Below, piece by piece: positions 7,460 through 15,134 of a stretch of 45,233 bases of DNA. Positions within the stretch are counted from its first letter, which is position 1. Each line of letters begins with the position of its first letter. The notes beneath the pieces are model-generated. The model was not told the DNA's origin. It saw only the letters and a list, made by a program, of their open reading frames with translations, and ran no database searches. Position numbers and translations under genes: made by a program. Origin of the DNA: HKST-UBA85 sp035654775 (GTDB lineage Bacteria; Bacteroidota; Bacteroidia; Flavobacteriales; Flavobacteriaceae). Location: NCBI GenBank assembly GCA_035654775.1, contig DASRWB010000012.1, forward strand, positions 1 to 45,233, given 5' to 3'.

Positions 7460-8131
7460 TTGCAACGCAAAATAATTACCACTGCCGACGGTTCTAAAAC
7501 CATTTATTTGCCCGCGTGGAACGAACATTACCATTCCAAGCACGGTGCCATGCAAGAGGCTTTACATGTTTATATTAAGATGGGATTTACTCCTGTGATT
7601 AACCGGCATAAGTCCAGACGAATTAACATTCTGGAAATGGGTTTTGGCACCGGTTTAAATGCTTTTTTAACAGCCATGGCGGCGCATCAAGTGGCAGTTC
7701 AAACAGAGTATACGGGCATAGAAGCATTTCCTTTGGAAGCACAAGAACTTAATGTGCTAAACTATGCCCGTACAGCCGAAGAAAAAGACCTCTTTCAGCA
7801 ACTGCACCAAACACCTTGGGAAAAGCGCTATCAAATTTCACCTTACTTCACCCTTAAAAAATGTAAAAAACGCTTTCAAGAAGTAGATGAAATAAATGCC
7901 TATGATCTTGTTTATTTTGACGCTTTTGGTGCACGGGTACAACCCGAATTGTGGACGGAAAAAATGTTTTCAATGCTCTACAAGGCATTAAGAAAAAACG
8001 GTGTATTAGTTACGTATGCAGCCAAAGGCACGGCAAGAAGAGCTATGGAAACCGCCGGATTTACCGTTGAGAAACTGCCCGGACCACCGGGAAAACGAGA
8101 AATGCTGCGTGCCACAAAAAAGCCTGCTTGA
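7460..8131 (+). CDS. mnmD: tRNA wobble-uridine methyltransferase MnmD (MnmC-type)
   Basis: A 223-residue SAM-dependent methyltransferase matching the methylase half of MnmC, the last step of mnm5s2U34 synthesis in tRNA (methylation of the aminomethyl group). Signatures are HYHSKHGAMQEALHV, the SAM loop ILEMGFGTGLNAFL, and the catalytic region YDLVYFDAFG followed by LVTYAAKGTARRAMETAGFTVEKLPGPPGKREML. The FAD oxidase half of MnmC is absent, as in stand-alone MnmD proteins. The start is TTG one base after the preceding stop; no ATG fits the conserved QRKIITTADGSKT N-terminus, so initiation is probably translationally coupled. Confidence 0.9.
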   Translation: MQRKIITTADGSKTIYLPAWNEHYHSKHGAMQEALHVYIKMGFTPVINRHKSRRINILEMGFGTGLNAFLTAMAAHQVAVQTEYTGIEAFPLEAQELNVLNYARTAEEKDLFQQLHQTPWEKRYQISPYFTLKKCKKRFQEVDEINAYDLVYFDAFGARVQPELWTEKMFSMLYKALRKNGVLVTYAAKGTARRAMETAGFTVEKLPGPPGKREMLRATKKPA

Positions 8132-8218
8132 GTAAACCTACCAAAAGAACTGTTAAACCTTTTTTAATCCTAAGTCCTATCACGTAGTTTTTAAGTACTT
8201 TTAAAGAAAAAGTAAAAC

Positions 8219-9136
8219 ATGAAGATAGTAATTGCCGGTGCGACAGGATTAGTGGGAAATGTTTTAGTAGACTTATGTTTGCAAAAAGGTCATCAAGTTA
8301 ACTTTTTAACCACTTCAAAACACAAAATACTATCGAATTCCAACCTTAAAGGGTTTTATTGGAATCCAAAAAAGGGAGAAATTGATACCGCCTGTTTTGA
8401 CGGTGCTGAGGTTATTGTGAATCTGGCCGGTGCTTCTATAGCCAAACGCTGGACAAAAACCTATAAAGCCGAAATCCTGCAGAGTAGAACCGAAACCGCC
8501 CGTGTACTTTTTCAGGCTCTGGAAAATAAAAACCACCAAATAAAACAATACATTTCGGCCAGTGCCATAGGAGTATATCCTGATTCGCTTACGGCTTATT
8601 ATGAAGAAGATACCACTCAGATTTCTTCTACCTTTTTAGGAAAAGTGGTTAAAGCCTGGGAAACTTCGGCTGAAGCTTTTTCGGCTTTAGGGCTGAAAGT
8701 GGCCATACTGCGAATAGGCTTGGTGCTGGCTAATGAAGGTGGTGCCTTGCCCGAAATGACAAAACCGGTAAAATGGGGTTTTGGAGCTCCTTTTGCCAAG
8801 GGAAATCAATGGCAGTCATGGATTCACATTGCCGACCTGGCAGCCATTTTTATGTACAGTATCGAAAATCAATTCCACGGAATATACAACGCTGTGGCAC
8901 CCAATCCGGTAACTCAGAAAACCTTGATTAAAGGCATTGCCCGCGAATTGAAAAAACCTTTGTGGTTACCACACATTCCGGCTTTCTTTTTAAAGCTATT
9001 GCTAGGTGAAATGTATCTGGTATTGGTAGAAAGCCAACGGGTAAGTGCCAAAAAGATAGAGACTTCAGGTTATGCGTTTAGGTATGCTACACTACCGGTT
9101 GCGCTACAAAATTTACTGCATAAAAAAAGCCGCTAA
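8219..9136 (+). CDS. TIGR01777 family epimerase / NAD(P)-binding oxidoreductase
   Basis: A 305-residue extended short-chain dehydrogenase related to E. coli YfcH. It has the nucleotide-binding loop GATGLVG (residues 7-13), the family stretch VNLAGASIAKRWT, the SASAIGVYPD active-site region, and the C-terminal DUF1731-like segment (LPHIPAFFLKLLLGEMYLVLVESQRV). The reaction is unknown for the family. The stop codon lies in the loop of the hairpin shared with the convergent yceI gene. Confidence 0.9.
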   Translation: MKIVIAGATGLVGNVLVDLCLQKGHQVNFLTTSKHKILSNSNLKGFYWNPKKGEIDTACFDGAEVIVNLAGASIAKRWTKTYKAEILQSRTETARVLFQALENKNHQIKQYISASAIGVYPDSLTAYYEEDTTQISSTFLGKVVKAWETSAEAFSALGLKVAILRIGLVLANEGGALPEMTKPVKWGFGAPFAKGNQWQSWIHIADLAAIFMYSIENQFHGIYNAVAPNPVTQKTLIKGIARELKKPLWLPHIPAFFLKLLLGEMYLVLVESQRVSAKKIETSGYAFRYATLPVALQNLLHKKSR

Positions 9137-9149
9137 TAAAGCGGCTCTT
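9122..9149 (-). terminator. Intrinsic terminator for the YceI gene, overlapping the epimerase stop
   Basis: Hairpin with arms AGCCGC (9128-9133) and GCGGCT (9141-9146). On the minus strand it is followed by seven Ts (9122-9128 on the plus strand are A), so it ends yceI transcripts. On the plus strand only CTTAAG follows, so it is weak in that direction. The TAA of the convergent epimerase gene (9134-9136) forms part of the loop. Confidence 0.8.
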
Positions 9150-9178
9150 AAGTAGTTAAAGTATAAAAATAAAAACGA

Positions 9179-9853
9179 TTAGGCTTTTTTATGCGCAACA
9201 ACCGTTATTTTTAACTCGATTTCATCGTTGACAAACTTGTCGCCTAAGTTGTCAAATACCGTTTTAGAGCCAAAATTTACACCCCATTTGGTTCTGTCTA
9301 TAGTAAAGGAATCACTGGTAAGAGTAACGGTATCGCCTTCGCGAGTAACCGTAGCCGGGAAGGTGACATTGTGTTTTATCCCTTTTAGGGTTAAATTTCC
9401 GGATAAGTTAATTTTTCCGTCAGCAATAGCCTCGGTTCCGGTAACTTCAAAAGCACCTGTGGGAAATAGGTTTACATTAAAAAAGTCGCCTTCTTTGCCT
9501 TCAACAGTTCCCATTAAATGCGCTTCTAAATTGTTTTTCATATCGCCTTCTAAATCTAAATCGGTAATCGTTTTCATGTCAATCAAAAAGGTACCGCTTT
9601 GAATATTTCCGTCAGTAATCTGAAACGTTCCGGTATCTAGTTTTACCGTTCCGTGATGCGTGGCTGTAGGTTTAAAACCTTTCCATTCAATAACCGACGC
9701 AGAGACATCAGCTATATACTTTTCTGATGTAGGCTCGCTTACTGCGGCTGCCTCGGCCTCACTGGTTACGGCTTCGTTTGCTTTGTTCTTGCAGCTTACC
9801 ACAGCCAGGCTAAAAAAGGTAAGCAATGCAAGGGTTGAAAGTGTTGTTTTCAT
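9179..9853 (-). CDS. YceI family lipoprotein
   Basis: A 224-residue protein with a lipoprotein signal (VVSC, Cys 21), an Ala/Glu-rich linker and a YceI lipocalin-like beta-barrel from about residue 45. Landmarks are VIEWKGFKPTATHHGTVK, LEGDMKNNLEAHL, GNLTLKGIKHNVTFPATV and FTIDRTKWGVNFGSK. YceI proteins bind polyisoprenoid-type amphiphiles in the periplasm. Many are stress-induced; the physiological ligand is rarely known. The promoter region holds a perfect 14-base palindrome (9893-9906), which suggests repressor control. It is divergent from grpE-dnaJ. Confidence 0.93.
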   Translation of the reverse strand: MKTTLSTLALLTFFSLAVVSCKNKANEAVTSEAEAAAVSEPTSEKYIADVSASVIEWKGFKPTATHHGTVKLDTGTFQITDGNIQSGTFLIDMKTITDLDLEGDMKNNLEAHLMGTVEGKEGDFFNVNLFPTGAFEVTGTEAIADGKINLSGNLTLKGIKHNVTFPATVTREGDTVTLTSDSFTIDRTKWGVNFGSKTVFDNLGDKFVNDEIELKITVVAHKKA

Positions 9854-9886
9854 AACGTGTTAAAGTGTTTTTAGTTGATAACTATA

Positions 9887-9894
9887 CAAAGGTA
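9887..9894 (-). promoter_or_regulatory. -7 promoter box for the YceI gene
   Basis: The minus strand reads TACCTTTG, an exact TAnnTTTG match, 33 bases upstream of the ATG at 9853. It overlaps the palindromic operator candidate by two bases. Confidence 0.55.
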
Positions 9895-9906
9895 ACCAAT
9901 TGGTTA
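9893..9906. promoter_or_regulatory. Perfect palindromic operator candidate TAACCAATTGGTTA
   Basis: A perfect 14-base palindrome just upstream of, and touching, the yceI -7 box, in the space between -7 and -33. A bound dimer there would block RNA polymerase. Size and AT-rich dyad resemble MarR-type operators, but no MarR gene is in the window, so the regulator is unknown. Confidence 0.55.
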
Positions 9907-9947
9907 GCCGTAATTGTTAAAAAACCGTGAAATTAATTGGTGACATT

Positions 9948-9979
9948 TTGACATTTTTACAATAATGGCAGTACTTTTG
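9948..9979 (+). promoter_or_regulatory. Promoter of grpE-dnaJ
   Basis: TTG at 9948-9950, a 21-base spacer, then TACTTTTG at 9972-9979: both halves of the Bacteroidota housekeeping promoter. The predicted transcription start is near 9983, about 34 bases before the grpE ATG. No CIRCE element (TTAGCACTC-N9-GAGTGCTAA) is present, so HrcA control is not indicated. Confidence 0.65.
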
Positions 9980-10016
9980 CCCTAAGCAATCAAGGTTTCA
10001 AAAATTTTGTTATACA

Positions 10017-10565
10017 ATGAGTAAAAAGGAAAAAAAAGAAAAACAGCAAGACCTCAATCAAGCTGAAACAGTTGAACAAGTAGCTGAACAAGAGAAAAAT
10101 GAAACGTCCTCGAAAACTAAGGAAGAAACGCTTGAGGATGAATTAAAACAGGAAAAAGACAAATTCTTACGACTCTTTGCAGAGTTTGAAAATTATAAAA
10201 GACGTACCGCCAGAGAGCGCATAGACCTTTTTAAAACAGCGAGTCAGGACGTGATGGTGGCTTTGTTGCCGGTACTGGACGATTTTGATCGCGCCTATAC
10301 CGAAATTAGTAAAACGCAGGAAAAGGAACTCTTAAAAGGGGTAGAACTTATCAGTAATAAACTAAAAAACACACTGCAAAGCAAAGGTCTGGAACGTATA
10401 GACCTGAAGCAAGGTGACGATTTTAACCCAGATAACCACGAAGCTGTCACACAAATTCCTGCGCCAAGTGAGGATTTAAAAGGAAAAATTATAGATGTAG
10501 TAGAAAAAGGGTACAAGCTGGGCGATAAAATTATACGTTTTCCTAAAGTAGTTATTGGTCAATAA
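10017..10565 (+). CDS. grpE: GrpE nucleotide exchange factor
   Basis: A 182-residue cytosolic co-chaperone that releases ADP from DnaK. A charged Lys/Glu-rich N-terminus (1-45) leads into the dimeric coiled coil (LEDELKQEKDKFLRLFAEFENYKRR, a family signature), and the C-terminal beta-domain has NPDNHEAVTQIP and KGYKLGDKIIRFPKVVIGQ. The length is normal. It is the first gene of a two-gene operon, with dnaJ 41 bases downstream. Confidence 0.97.
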   Translation: MSKKEKKEKQQDLNQAETVEQVAEQEKNETSSKTKEETLEDELKQEKDKFLRLFAEFENYKRRTARERIDLFKTASQDVMVALLPVLDDFDRAYTEISKTQEKELLKGVELISNKLKNTLQSKGLERIDLKQGDDFNPDNHEAVTQIPAPSEDLKGKIIDVVEKGYKLGDKIIRFPKVVIGQ

Positions 10566-10606
10566 AAAATACGCAGTAGCCTACTTTTAAATCAAAAAAA
10601 GCATTC

Positions 10607-11722
10607 ATGAAAAAAGACTATTACGAAATATTAGGAATAACTAAAAGTGCTTCGGCAGAGGAAATAAAAAAGGCCTATCGAAAAATGGCTTTGAAATACC
10701 ATCCGGACAAAAACCCTGATGATAAAGAAGCTGAAACCAAATTTAAAGAAGCCGCAGAAGCCTACGAAGTACTCAGTAACCCCGAAAAAAAATCCCGATA
10801 CGACCAATTTGGGCATCAGGCCTTTGAAGGCGCCGGAGGTTTTGGCGGTGGCGGCATGAATATGGAGGATATTTTCAGCCAGTTTGGAGATATTTTCGGA
10901 GGCGCATTCGGCGGTGGTTTTTCAGGATTTAGCGGTGGCTTTGGAGGACAACGCAGGGTAAAAGGAAGCAACCTTCGCATTCGTGTTAAACTTACACTGG
11001 AAGAAATTGCTAATGGCGTAGAAAAGAAAATAAAAGTAAAGCGAAAGGTGCAAGCACCGGGTGTTTCATACAAAACCTGTACTACCTGTAACGGATCGGG
11101 GCAAGTAACCCGAATTACCAATACTATTTTAGGAAGAATGCAAACAGCCACTACTTGCTCCACTTGCGGAGGTAGCGGACAAACAATTGCCAAAAAACCG
11201 GCCGATGCCGATGCACAGGGACTAAAGCTTACCGAGGAAACCGTGTCGATTAAAATACCGGCAGGTGTAGTAGACGGTATGCAATTGAAAGTCTCCGGAA
11301 AAGGAAATCATGCGCCCGGAAACGGGATTCCGGGAGATTTGCTGGTTGCTATAGAAGAGCAACCACATCCAACGCTACAACGTGAAGGAGACAACTTGCA
11401 TTTTGATTTGTATATAAGTTATCCCGATGCTGTTTTGGGTACATCAAAAGAGATTGATACGGTTACGGGAAAAGTGAGAATTAAAATTGAACCCGGAATT
11501 CAGTCGGGAAAAATTTTACGCTTAAAAGGAAAAGGAGTGCCAAGCATTAACGGGTATGGAAGTGGAGATTTACTGGTGCATATTAACGTGTGGACCCCAA
11601 AAACCCTAAACAAAAAACAAAAAGACTTTTTTGAAAGCATGAAAGACGATGAACACTTTCAACCTAAACCCGAAAGTGGTGATAAATCTTTTTTTGAAAA
11701 AGTAAAGGATATGTTTTCTTAG
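10607..11722 (+). CDS. dnaJ: Chaperone DnaJ with a reduced zinc-finger domain
   Basis: A 371-residue Hsp40 co-chaperone that stimulates the DnaK ATPase. The J domain is intact (HPD at 32-34), followed by a Gly/Phe-rich linker (75-115) and the substrate-binding CTD. The cysteine-rich domain is short: only two CxxCxGxG motifs are present, C158TTCNGSG and C184STCGGSG, instead of four. The place of the fourth motif is taken by KKPADADAQG. The protein should therefore bind one zinc rather than two. This shortened finger appears familiar from flavobacterial DnaJ proteins and the rest is normal, so it should be functional. Confidence 0.97.
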   Translation: MKKDYYEILGITKSASAEEIKKAYRKMALKYHPDKNPDDKEAETKFKEAAEAYEVLSNPEKKSRYDQFGHQAFEGAGGFGGGGMNMEDIFSQFGDIFGGAFGGGFSGFSGGFGGQRRVKGSNLRIRVKLTLEEIANGVEKKIKVKRKVQAPGVSYKTCTTCNGSGQVTRITNTILGRMQTATTCSTCGGSGQTIAKKPADADAQGLKLTEETVSIKIPAGVVDGMQLKVSGKGNHAPGNGIPGDLLVAIEEQPHPTLQREGDNLHFDLYISYPDAVLGTSKEIDTVTGKVRIKIEPGIQSGKILRLKGKGVPSINGYGSGDLLVHINVWTPKTLNKKQKDFFESMKDDEHFQPKPESGDKSFFEKVKDMFS

Positions 11723-11725
11723 AGA

Positions 11726-11745
11726 AACAAAAACGGGTTTTTGTT
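11726..11745 (+). terminator. AT-rich hairpin directly after dnaJ
   Basis: AACAAAAA (11726-11733), loop CGGG, TTTTTGTT (11738-11745): a perfect 8-base-pair stem three bases after the dnaJ stop. The 3' arm itself is the T-rich tract, with no separate T run, so it is only a probable terminator for grpE-dnaJ. Confidence 0.4.
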
Positions 11746-11786
11746 GAATTTAAGTTAACAAAATTACATTATTTAATAAAAAATAT

Positions 11787-11794
11787 TATCTTTG
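11787..11794 (+). promoter_or_regulatory. -7 promoter box ahead of the candidate small RNA
   Basis: TATCTTTG matches TAnnTTTG exactly. It lies downstream of the dnaJ hairpin and would start transcription at about 11798-11801, at the base of the first hairpin. No TTG is seen at -33. Confidence 0.5.
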
Positions 11795-11799
11795 ATATA

Positions 11800-11891
11800 T
11801 CGCTGCCTCTTAGGTAGTGGTAATTTTTCTTTTTCATAGCAATTTTTTCCCATCCTTAGAATTTATTTTAAGGGTGGGTTTTGTTTTTTTA
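11800..11891 (+). ncRNA. Candidate small RNA or attenuated leader of the ABC/MscS/PPK2 operon
   Basis: A compact transcript unit of about 92 bases. It starts near a TATCTTTG box with an 8-base-pair hairpin (CGCTGCCT 11801-11808, loop CTT, AGGTAGTG 11812-11819, two G-T pairs), runs through a single-stranded pyrimidine-rich stretch, and ends in a strong intrinsic terminator (11849-11891). There is no ORF of note. It could be a trans-acting small RNA. Alternatively it could be the terminated form of a leader of about 190 bases for the gene at 11991. Rfam's flavo-1 family is a candidate identity that I cannot test from sequence alone. Confidence 0.5.
11849..11891 (+). terminator. Strong intrinsic terminator
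   Basis: Arms CCCATCCTTA (11849-11858) and TAAGGGTGGG (11869-11878) form a 10-base-pair stem with one T-G pair and a 10-base loop, followed by TTTTGTTTTTTT on the plus strand. It ends transcripts from dnaJ or from the candidate small-RNA promoter, 100 bases before the ABC ATPase gene. Confidence 0.85.
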
Positions 11892-11990
11892 AGCGGTGAG
11901 TAAAAAACTTTAAAAAATATAACATTTTTAAGGTATGCTGCACAACATTTAATATATTTACTTTCCTAACAAAAAATAAAGCAGGTATAC

Positions 11991-12917
11991 ATGAGCAATC
12001 TTCTGGAAACCCAAAATGTTTCTAAAAAATTTGGAGATTTTACCGCACTTAACAAGGTTTCTATAGCCGTTCCTACGGGAAGCATTTTTGGGCTTTTAGG
12101 TCCTAATGGTGCCGGAAAAACTACCCTTATTCGCATTATAAACCAAATAACCATGCCCGATACCGGAACGGTATTTTTAGCAGGGCAAAAACTGGCCCCA
12201 AAACATATTAAAGACATTGGCTACCTGCCTGAAGAACGCGGACTCTACAAGTCTATGAAAGTAGGCGAGCAGGCACTCTATCTGGCGCAACTGAAAGGCC
12301 TGTCCAAAACTGAAGCCAAAAAACGATTGAAATACTGGTTTGAGCGTTTGGAAATAGGCGATTGGTGGAACAAAAAAATCCAGGAGCTTTCCAAAGGTAT
12401 GGCACAGAAAATCCAGTTTGTGGTCACCGTACTTCACGAACCTAAACTGCTTATTTTTGATGAACCTTTCTCCGGTTTTGACCCCATAAACGCGAACCTC
12501 ATTAAGGATGAAATTTTACAACTTAAACAAAACGGTGCAACCATTATTTTCTCTACACACCGTATGGAATCTGTAGAAGAGTTATGCGACCATATTGCCT
12601 TGTTAAACAAATCAAACAAAATACTGGACGGCAATTTGAACCACATAAAAAAACAATACAAAAGCAATACCTACGAAGTAGGAATTGTGCCTGATCAAAC
12701 CAACCTTGAGCAAGAGTTACAAGCCAAATTTGAGGTATCGCCTGCCAGCTTTAAAACGCTGGGTGAAGAACTGAAACTGAATTTAAAAATTGAACCGGGA
12801 AGTTCGCCAAACCAGTTGCTTTCCTACCTGACAACCAAAGGAGAAGTAACTCATTTTGTGGAACTCATTCCAAGCGCTAATGATATTTTTATTCAAGCGG
12901 TGAAAAATAACAACTAA
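11991..12917 (+). CDS. ABC-2 type transporter ATP-binding subunit (NatA-like)
   Basis: A 308-residue cytoplasmic ATPase. It has Walker A GLLGPNGAGKTTL, signature LSKGMAQKIQF, and Walker B LLIFDEPFSGFDP followed by the switch His in STHRMES. A C-terminal extension of about 85 residues corresponds to the DUF4162-type domain seen on NatA-like subunits. It pairs with the permease five bases downstream. NatAB-type systems export Na+ or small molecules; the substrate here is unknown. It is the first gene of a seven-gene co-directional unit ending at 19166. A terminator lies 100 bases upstream and could act as an attenuator. Confidence 0.93.
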   Translation: MSNLLETQNVSKKFGDFTALNKVSIAVPTGSIFGLLGPNGAGKTTLIRIINQITMPDTGTVFLAGQKLAPKHIKDIGYLPEERGLYKSMKVGEQALYLAQLKGLSKTEAKKRLKYWFERLEIGDWWNKKIQELSKGMAQKIQFVVTVLHEPKLLIFDEPFSGFDPINANLIKDEILQLKQNGATIIFSTHRMESVEELCDHIALLNKSNKILDGNLNHIKKQYKSNTYEVGIVPDQTNLEQELQAKFEVSPASFKTLGEELKLNLKIEPGSSPNQLLSYLTTKGEVTHFVELIPSANDIFIQAVKNNN

Positions 12918-12922
12918 AATTT

Positions 12923-14236
12923 ATGAATCATTTACCACTCATTATTCAACGCGAATACCTAAACAAGGTTAAAAACAAGTCGTTTTTAATCATGACTATC
13001 TTAAGCCCGGTAATTATGGTAGTGTTGATTGCACTGGTAGCTTACCTGTCACAATTAAATAACAATACTGAGCGTACCATAGCCGTACTGGATGAGTCCG
13101 AAATGCTGGAAACGGTGTTTGAAGATACCGAAACGCTAACCTATCATATTTTAAAAGATATTTCGCTTGAAGAAGCTAAAAAAACAGTAAGAGACAAGAA
13201 AGAATACGGTTTGCTTTACATCGCTAAGATTTCGTTTGCCGACTCTGTACCTCCGCAAATAAAATTCTTTTCTGAAGAAAGTCCGTCACTAACCTTAATC
13301 TCTAATCTGGAAGGCAAACTCGAAAAAAAACTGTCTGATTTAAAACTTATAAACGACGGCGTGGATTTAGAGCAAATAAAGTCTTCAAGAGTTGGTGTAG
13401 ACATCAATCAAGAAAGTTTTGAAGGCGAAAAAACGTCAAAAATTGACAGCGTGATGAAACTGGCTTTTGGTGGTATTGCAGGTTACCTTTTATTCATGTT
13501 CATCATTATTTACGGAAACATGATTATGCGCAGTGTCATTGAAGAAAAAACAAGCCGCATTATTGAAATTATCATCTCTTCGGTAAAGCCCATGCAGTTG
13601 ATGCTGGGGAAAATTATAGGCACTTCCCTGGCCGGCATAACACAGTTTGTTATCTGGCTTATTTTACTGGGTTTACTGCTCGCTATTGTTCCGCCCATGT
13701 TAGGAATAGATATGGCTTCTGTGCAAACACCACAACAAGAAATGCTTCAGCAAACTATGGAAAATCCACAGGTTAATGATGAAATGCAAAAAGCCCTTAC
13801 TTCTTTTTACAATTTACCTATTGCTAACTTGGTAATTGCCTTTGTGTTCTTTTTTATTGGGGGTTATTTGTTGTATAGCTCACTCTATGCAGCCATAGGC
13901 GCAGCTGTTGACAGCGAAACCGACACACAGCAGTTTTTACTTCCTATATTAATGCCGCTAATTATAGCCGTATATGTAGGTATTTTTACTGTAATTGAAG
14001 ACCCTAATGGTACGGTTTCAACGGTGTTTTCATTAATACCCTTTACCTCGCCGGTGGTTATGCTTATGCGCATTCCTTTTGGGGTGCCTTGGTGGCAACA
14101 AATTCTTTCGCTGGTCTTGCTATTTGGAACCTTTATGGTTACCGTTTGGTTTGCCGCCAAAATATACCGCGTAGGCATTTTGATGTACGGTAAAAAGCCG
14201 AGTTATAAGGAATTACTTAAATGGATAAAGTATTGA
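12923..14236 (+). CDS. ABC-2 type transporter permease (NatB-like)
   Basis: A 437-residue membrane protein: one TM near residues 20-42, a large extracytoplasmic domain (about 45-175), then five or six C-terminal TM segments from about 180 on. The stretch GNMIMRSVIEEKTSRIIEIIISSVKPMQLMLGKIIG is typical of ABC2_membrane_3 permeases. It is transcribed with the ATPase subunit (5-base gap) and followed four bases later by the mechanosensitive channel gene. Substrate unknown. Confidence 0.92.
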   Translation: MNHLPLIIQREYLNKVKNKSFLIMTILSPVIMVVLIALVAYLSQLNNNTERTIAVLDESEMLETVFEDTETLTYHILKDISLEEAKKTVRDKKEYGLLYIAKISFADSVPPQIKFFSEESPSLTLISNLEGKLEKKLSDLKLINDGVDLEQIKSSRVGVDINQESFEGEKTSKIDSVMKLAFGGIAGYLLFMFIIIYGNMIMRSVIEEKTSRIIEIIISSVKPMQLMLGKIIGTSLAGITQFVIWLILLGLLLAIVPPMLGIDMASVQTPQQEMLQQTMENPQVNDEMQKALTSFYNLPIANLVIAFVFFFIGGYLLYSSLYAAIGAAVDSETDTQQFLLPILMPLIIAVYVGIFTVIEDPNGTVSTVFSLIPFTSPVVMLMRIPFGVPWWQQILSLVLLFGTFMVTVWFAAKIYRVGILMYGKKPSYKELLKWIKY

Positions 14237-14240
14237 TATC

Positions 14241-15125
14241 ATGCAGGGAATTCAGCATATTGAAGAAGTTGTAACCGAAAGTGGTTTTTGGCAAGAAGTG
14301 AAAGAATTTTTAAGCCTTGGGTTTGAATTAGGCTCAAGCAACAATCCAGTAAACATAAGTATCGGACTGGTTTTGTTAGTATTCATTATTTATTTGATTA
14401 CCAGTTTCATTTTGGGCATGTTCAGAAGAATTTATGCCAAACGCTTGCCGGCTGAAGACCGTACCAAATTCAACACCGTGTTTTCCTTTGTACGGTGGTT
14501 TATTTATGCTGTGGTTATTCTTATTGTTTTTGATTCCATTGGCGTTCAGGTTACGGCTATTTTTGCCGCGTCTGCAGCCTTACTGGTTGGAATTGGGCTG
14601 GCTTTACAAACTCTTTTTCAGGATATTATTTCCGGAGTTTTTATCTTGATAGACCAAAGCCTGCACGTAGGCGATATAATCGAATTGGAAGGAAAAATAG
14701 GCAGAGTAGAAGAAATTAAACTGCGCACTACACGCGCCATAACGGCAGACAATAAAGTACTGGTTATTCCCAACCACTTGTACCTGACCAATAGCTTGTA
14801 CAACTGGACGCAAAATGGAGCTACCATCAGAGAATCTGTTGAAGTAGGTGTGGCCTACGGAAGCGACGTAGAACTGGTAAAAAAACTGCTTATACAAGCT
14901 GCCAAAGAAGAAGAATTGGTATTAACAGAGCCCGAACCCGCAGTCTTGTTTACCGATTTTGGAGACAGTGCCTTACACTTTAAACTTGTATTTACACTTG
15001 GCGATAGTTTCAATTCGAGATTTCCCAAAAGTAACATCAGATTTACTATCAATAAACTTTTTAAAGAACACAACGTTTCCATACCGTTTCCGCAAAGAGA
15101 CATTCACATTATAGATAAAAAATAA
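14241..15125 (+). CDS. MscS family mechanosensitive ion channel
   Basis: A 294-residue membrane protein. It has two hydrophobic helices (about 30-60 and 75-98), the pore-lining Gly/Ala-rich TM3 (FAASAALLVGIGLALQTLFQDIISGVFILID), and the MscS beta domain (VGDIIELEGKIGRVEEIKLRTTRAITADNKVLVIPNHLYLTNSLYNWT). Channels of this family open on membrane tension and release solutes after hypo-osmotic shock. The location between an ABC exporter and a response regulator suggests a common envelope or osmotic stress unit; this is inference. Confidence 0.93.
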   Translation: MQGIQHIEEVVTESGFWQEVKEFLSLGFELGSSNNPVNISIGLVLLVFIIYLITSFILGMFRRIYAKRLPAEDRTKFNTVFSFVRWFIYAVVILIVFDSIGVQVTAIFAASAALLVGIGLALQTLFQDIISGVFILIDQSLHVGDIIELEGKIGRVEEIKLRTTRAITADNKVLVIPNHLYLTNSLYNWTQNGATIRESVEVGVAYGSDVELVKKLLIQAAKEEELVLTEPEPAVLFTDFGDSALHFKLVFTLGDSFNSRFPKSNIRFTINKLFKEHNVSIPFPQRDIHIIDKK

Positions 15126-15134
15126 AAACAAATT

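Noticed and set aside
9800..10016. CIRCE/HrcA operator at the grpE-dnaJ promoter
   Set aside because: No TTAGCACTC-N9-GAGTGCTAA sequence is present.
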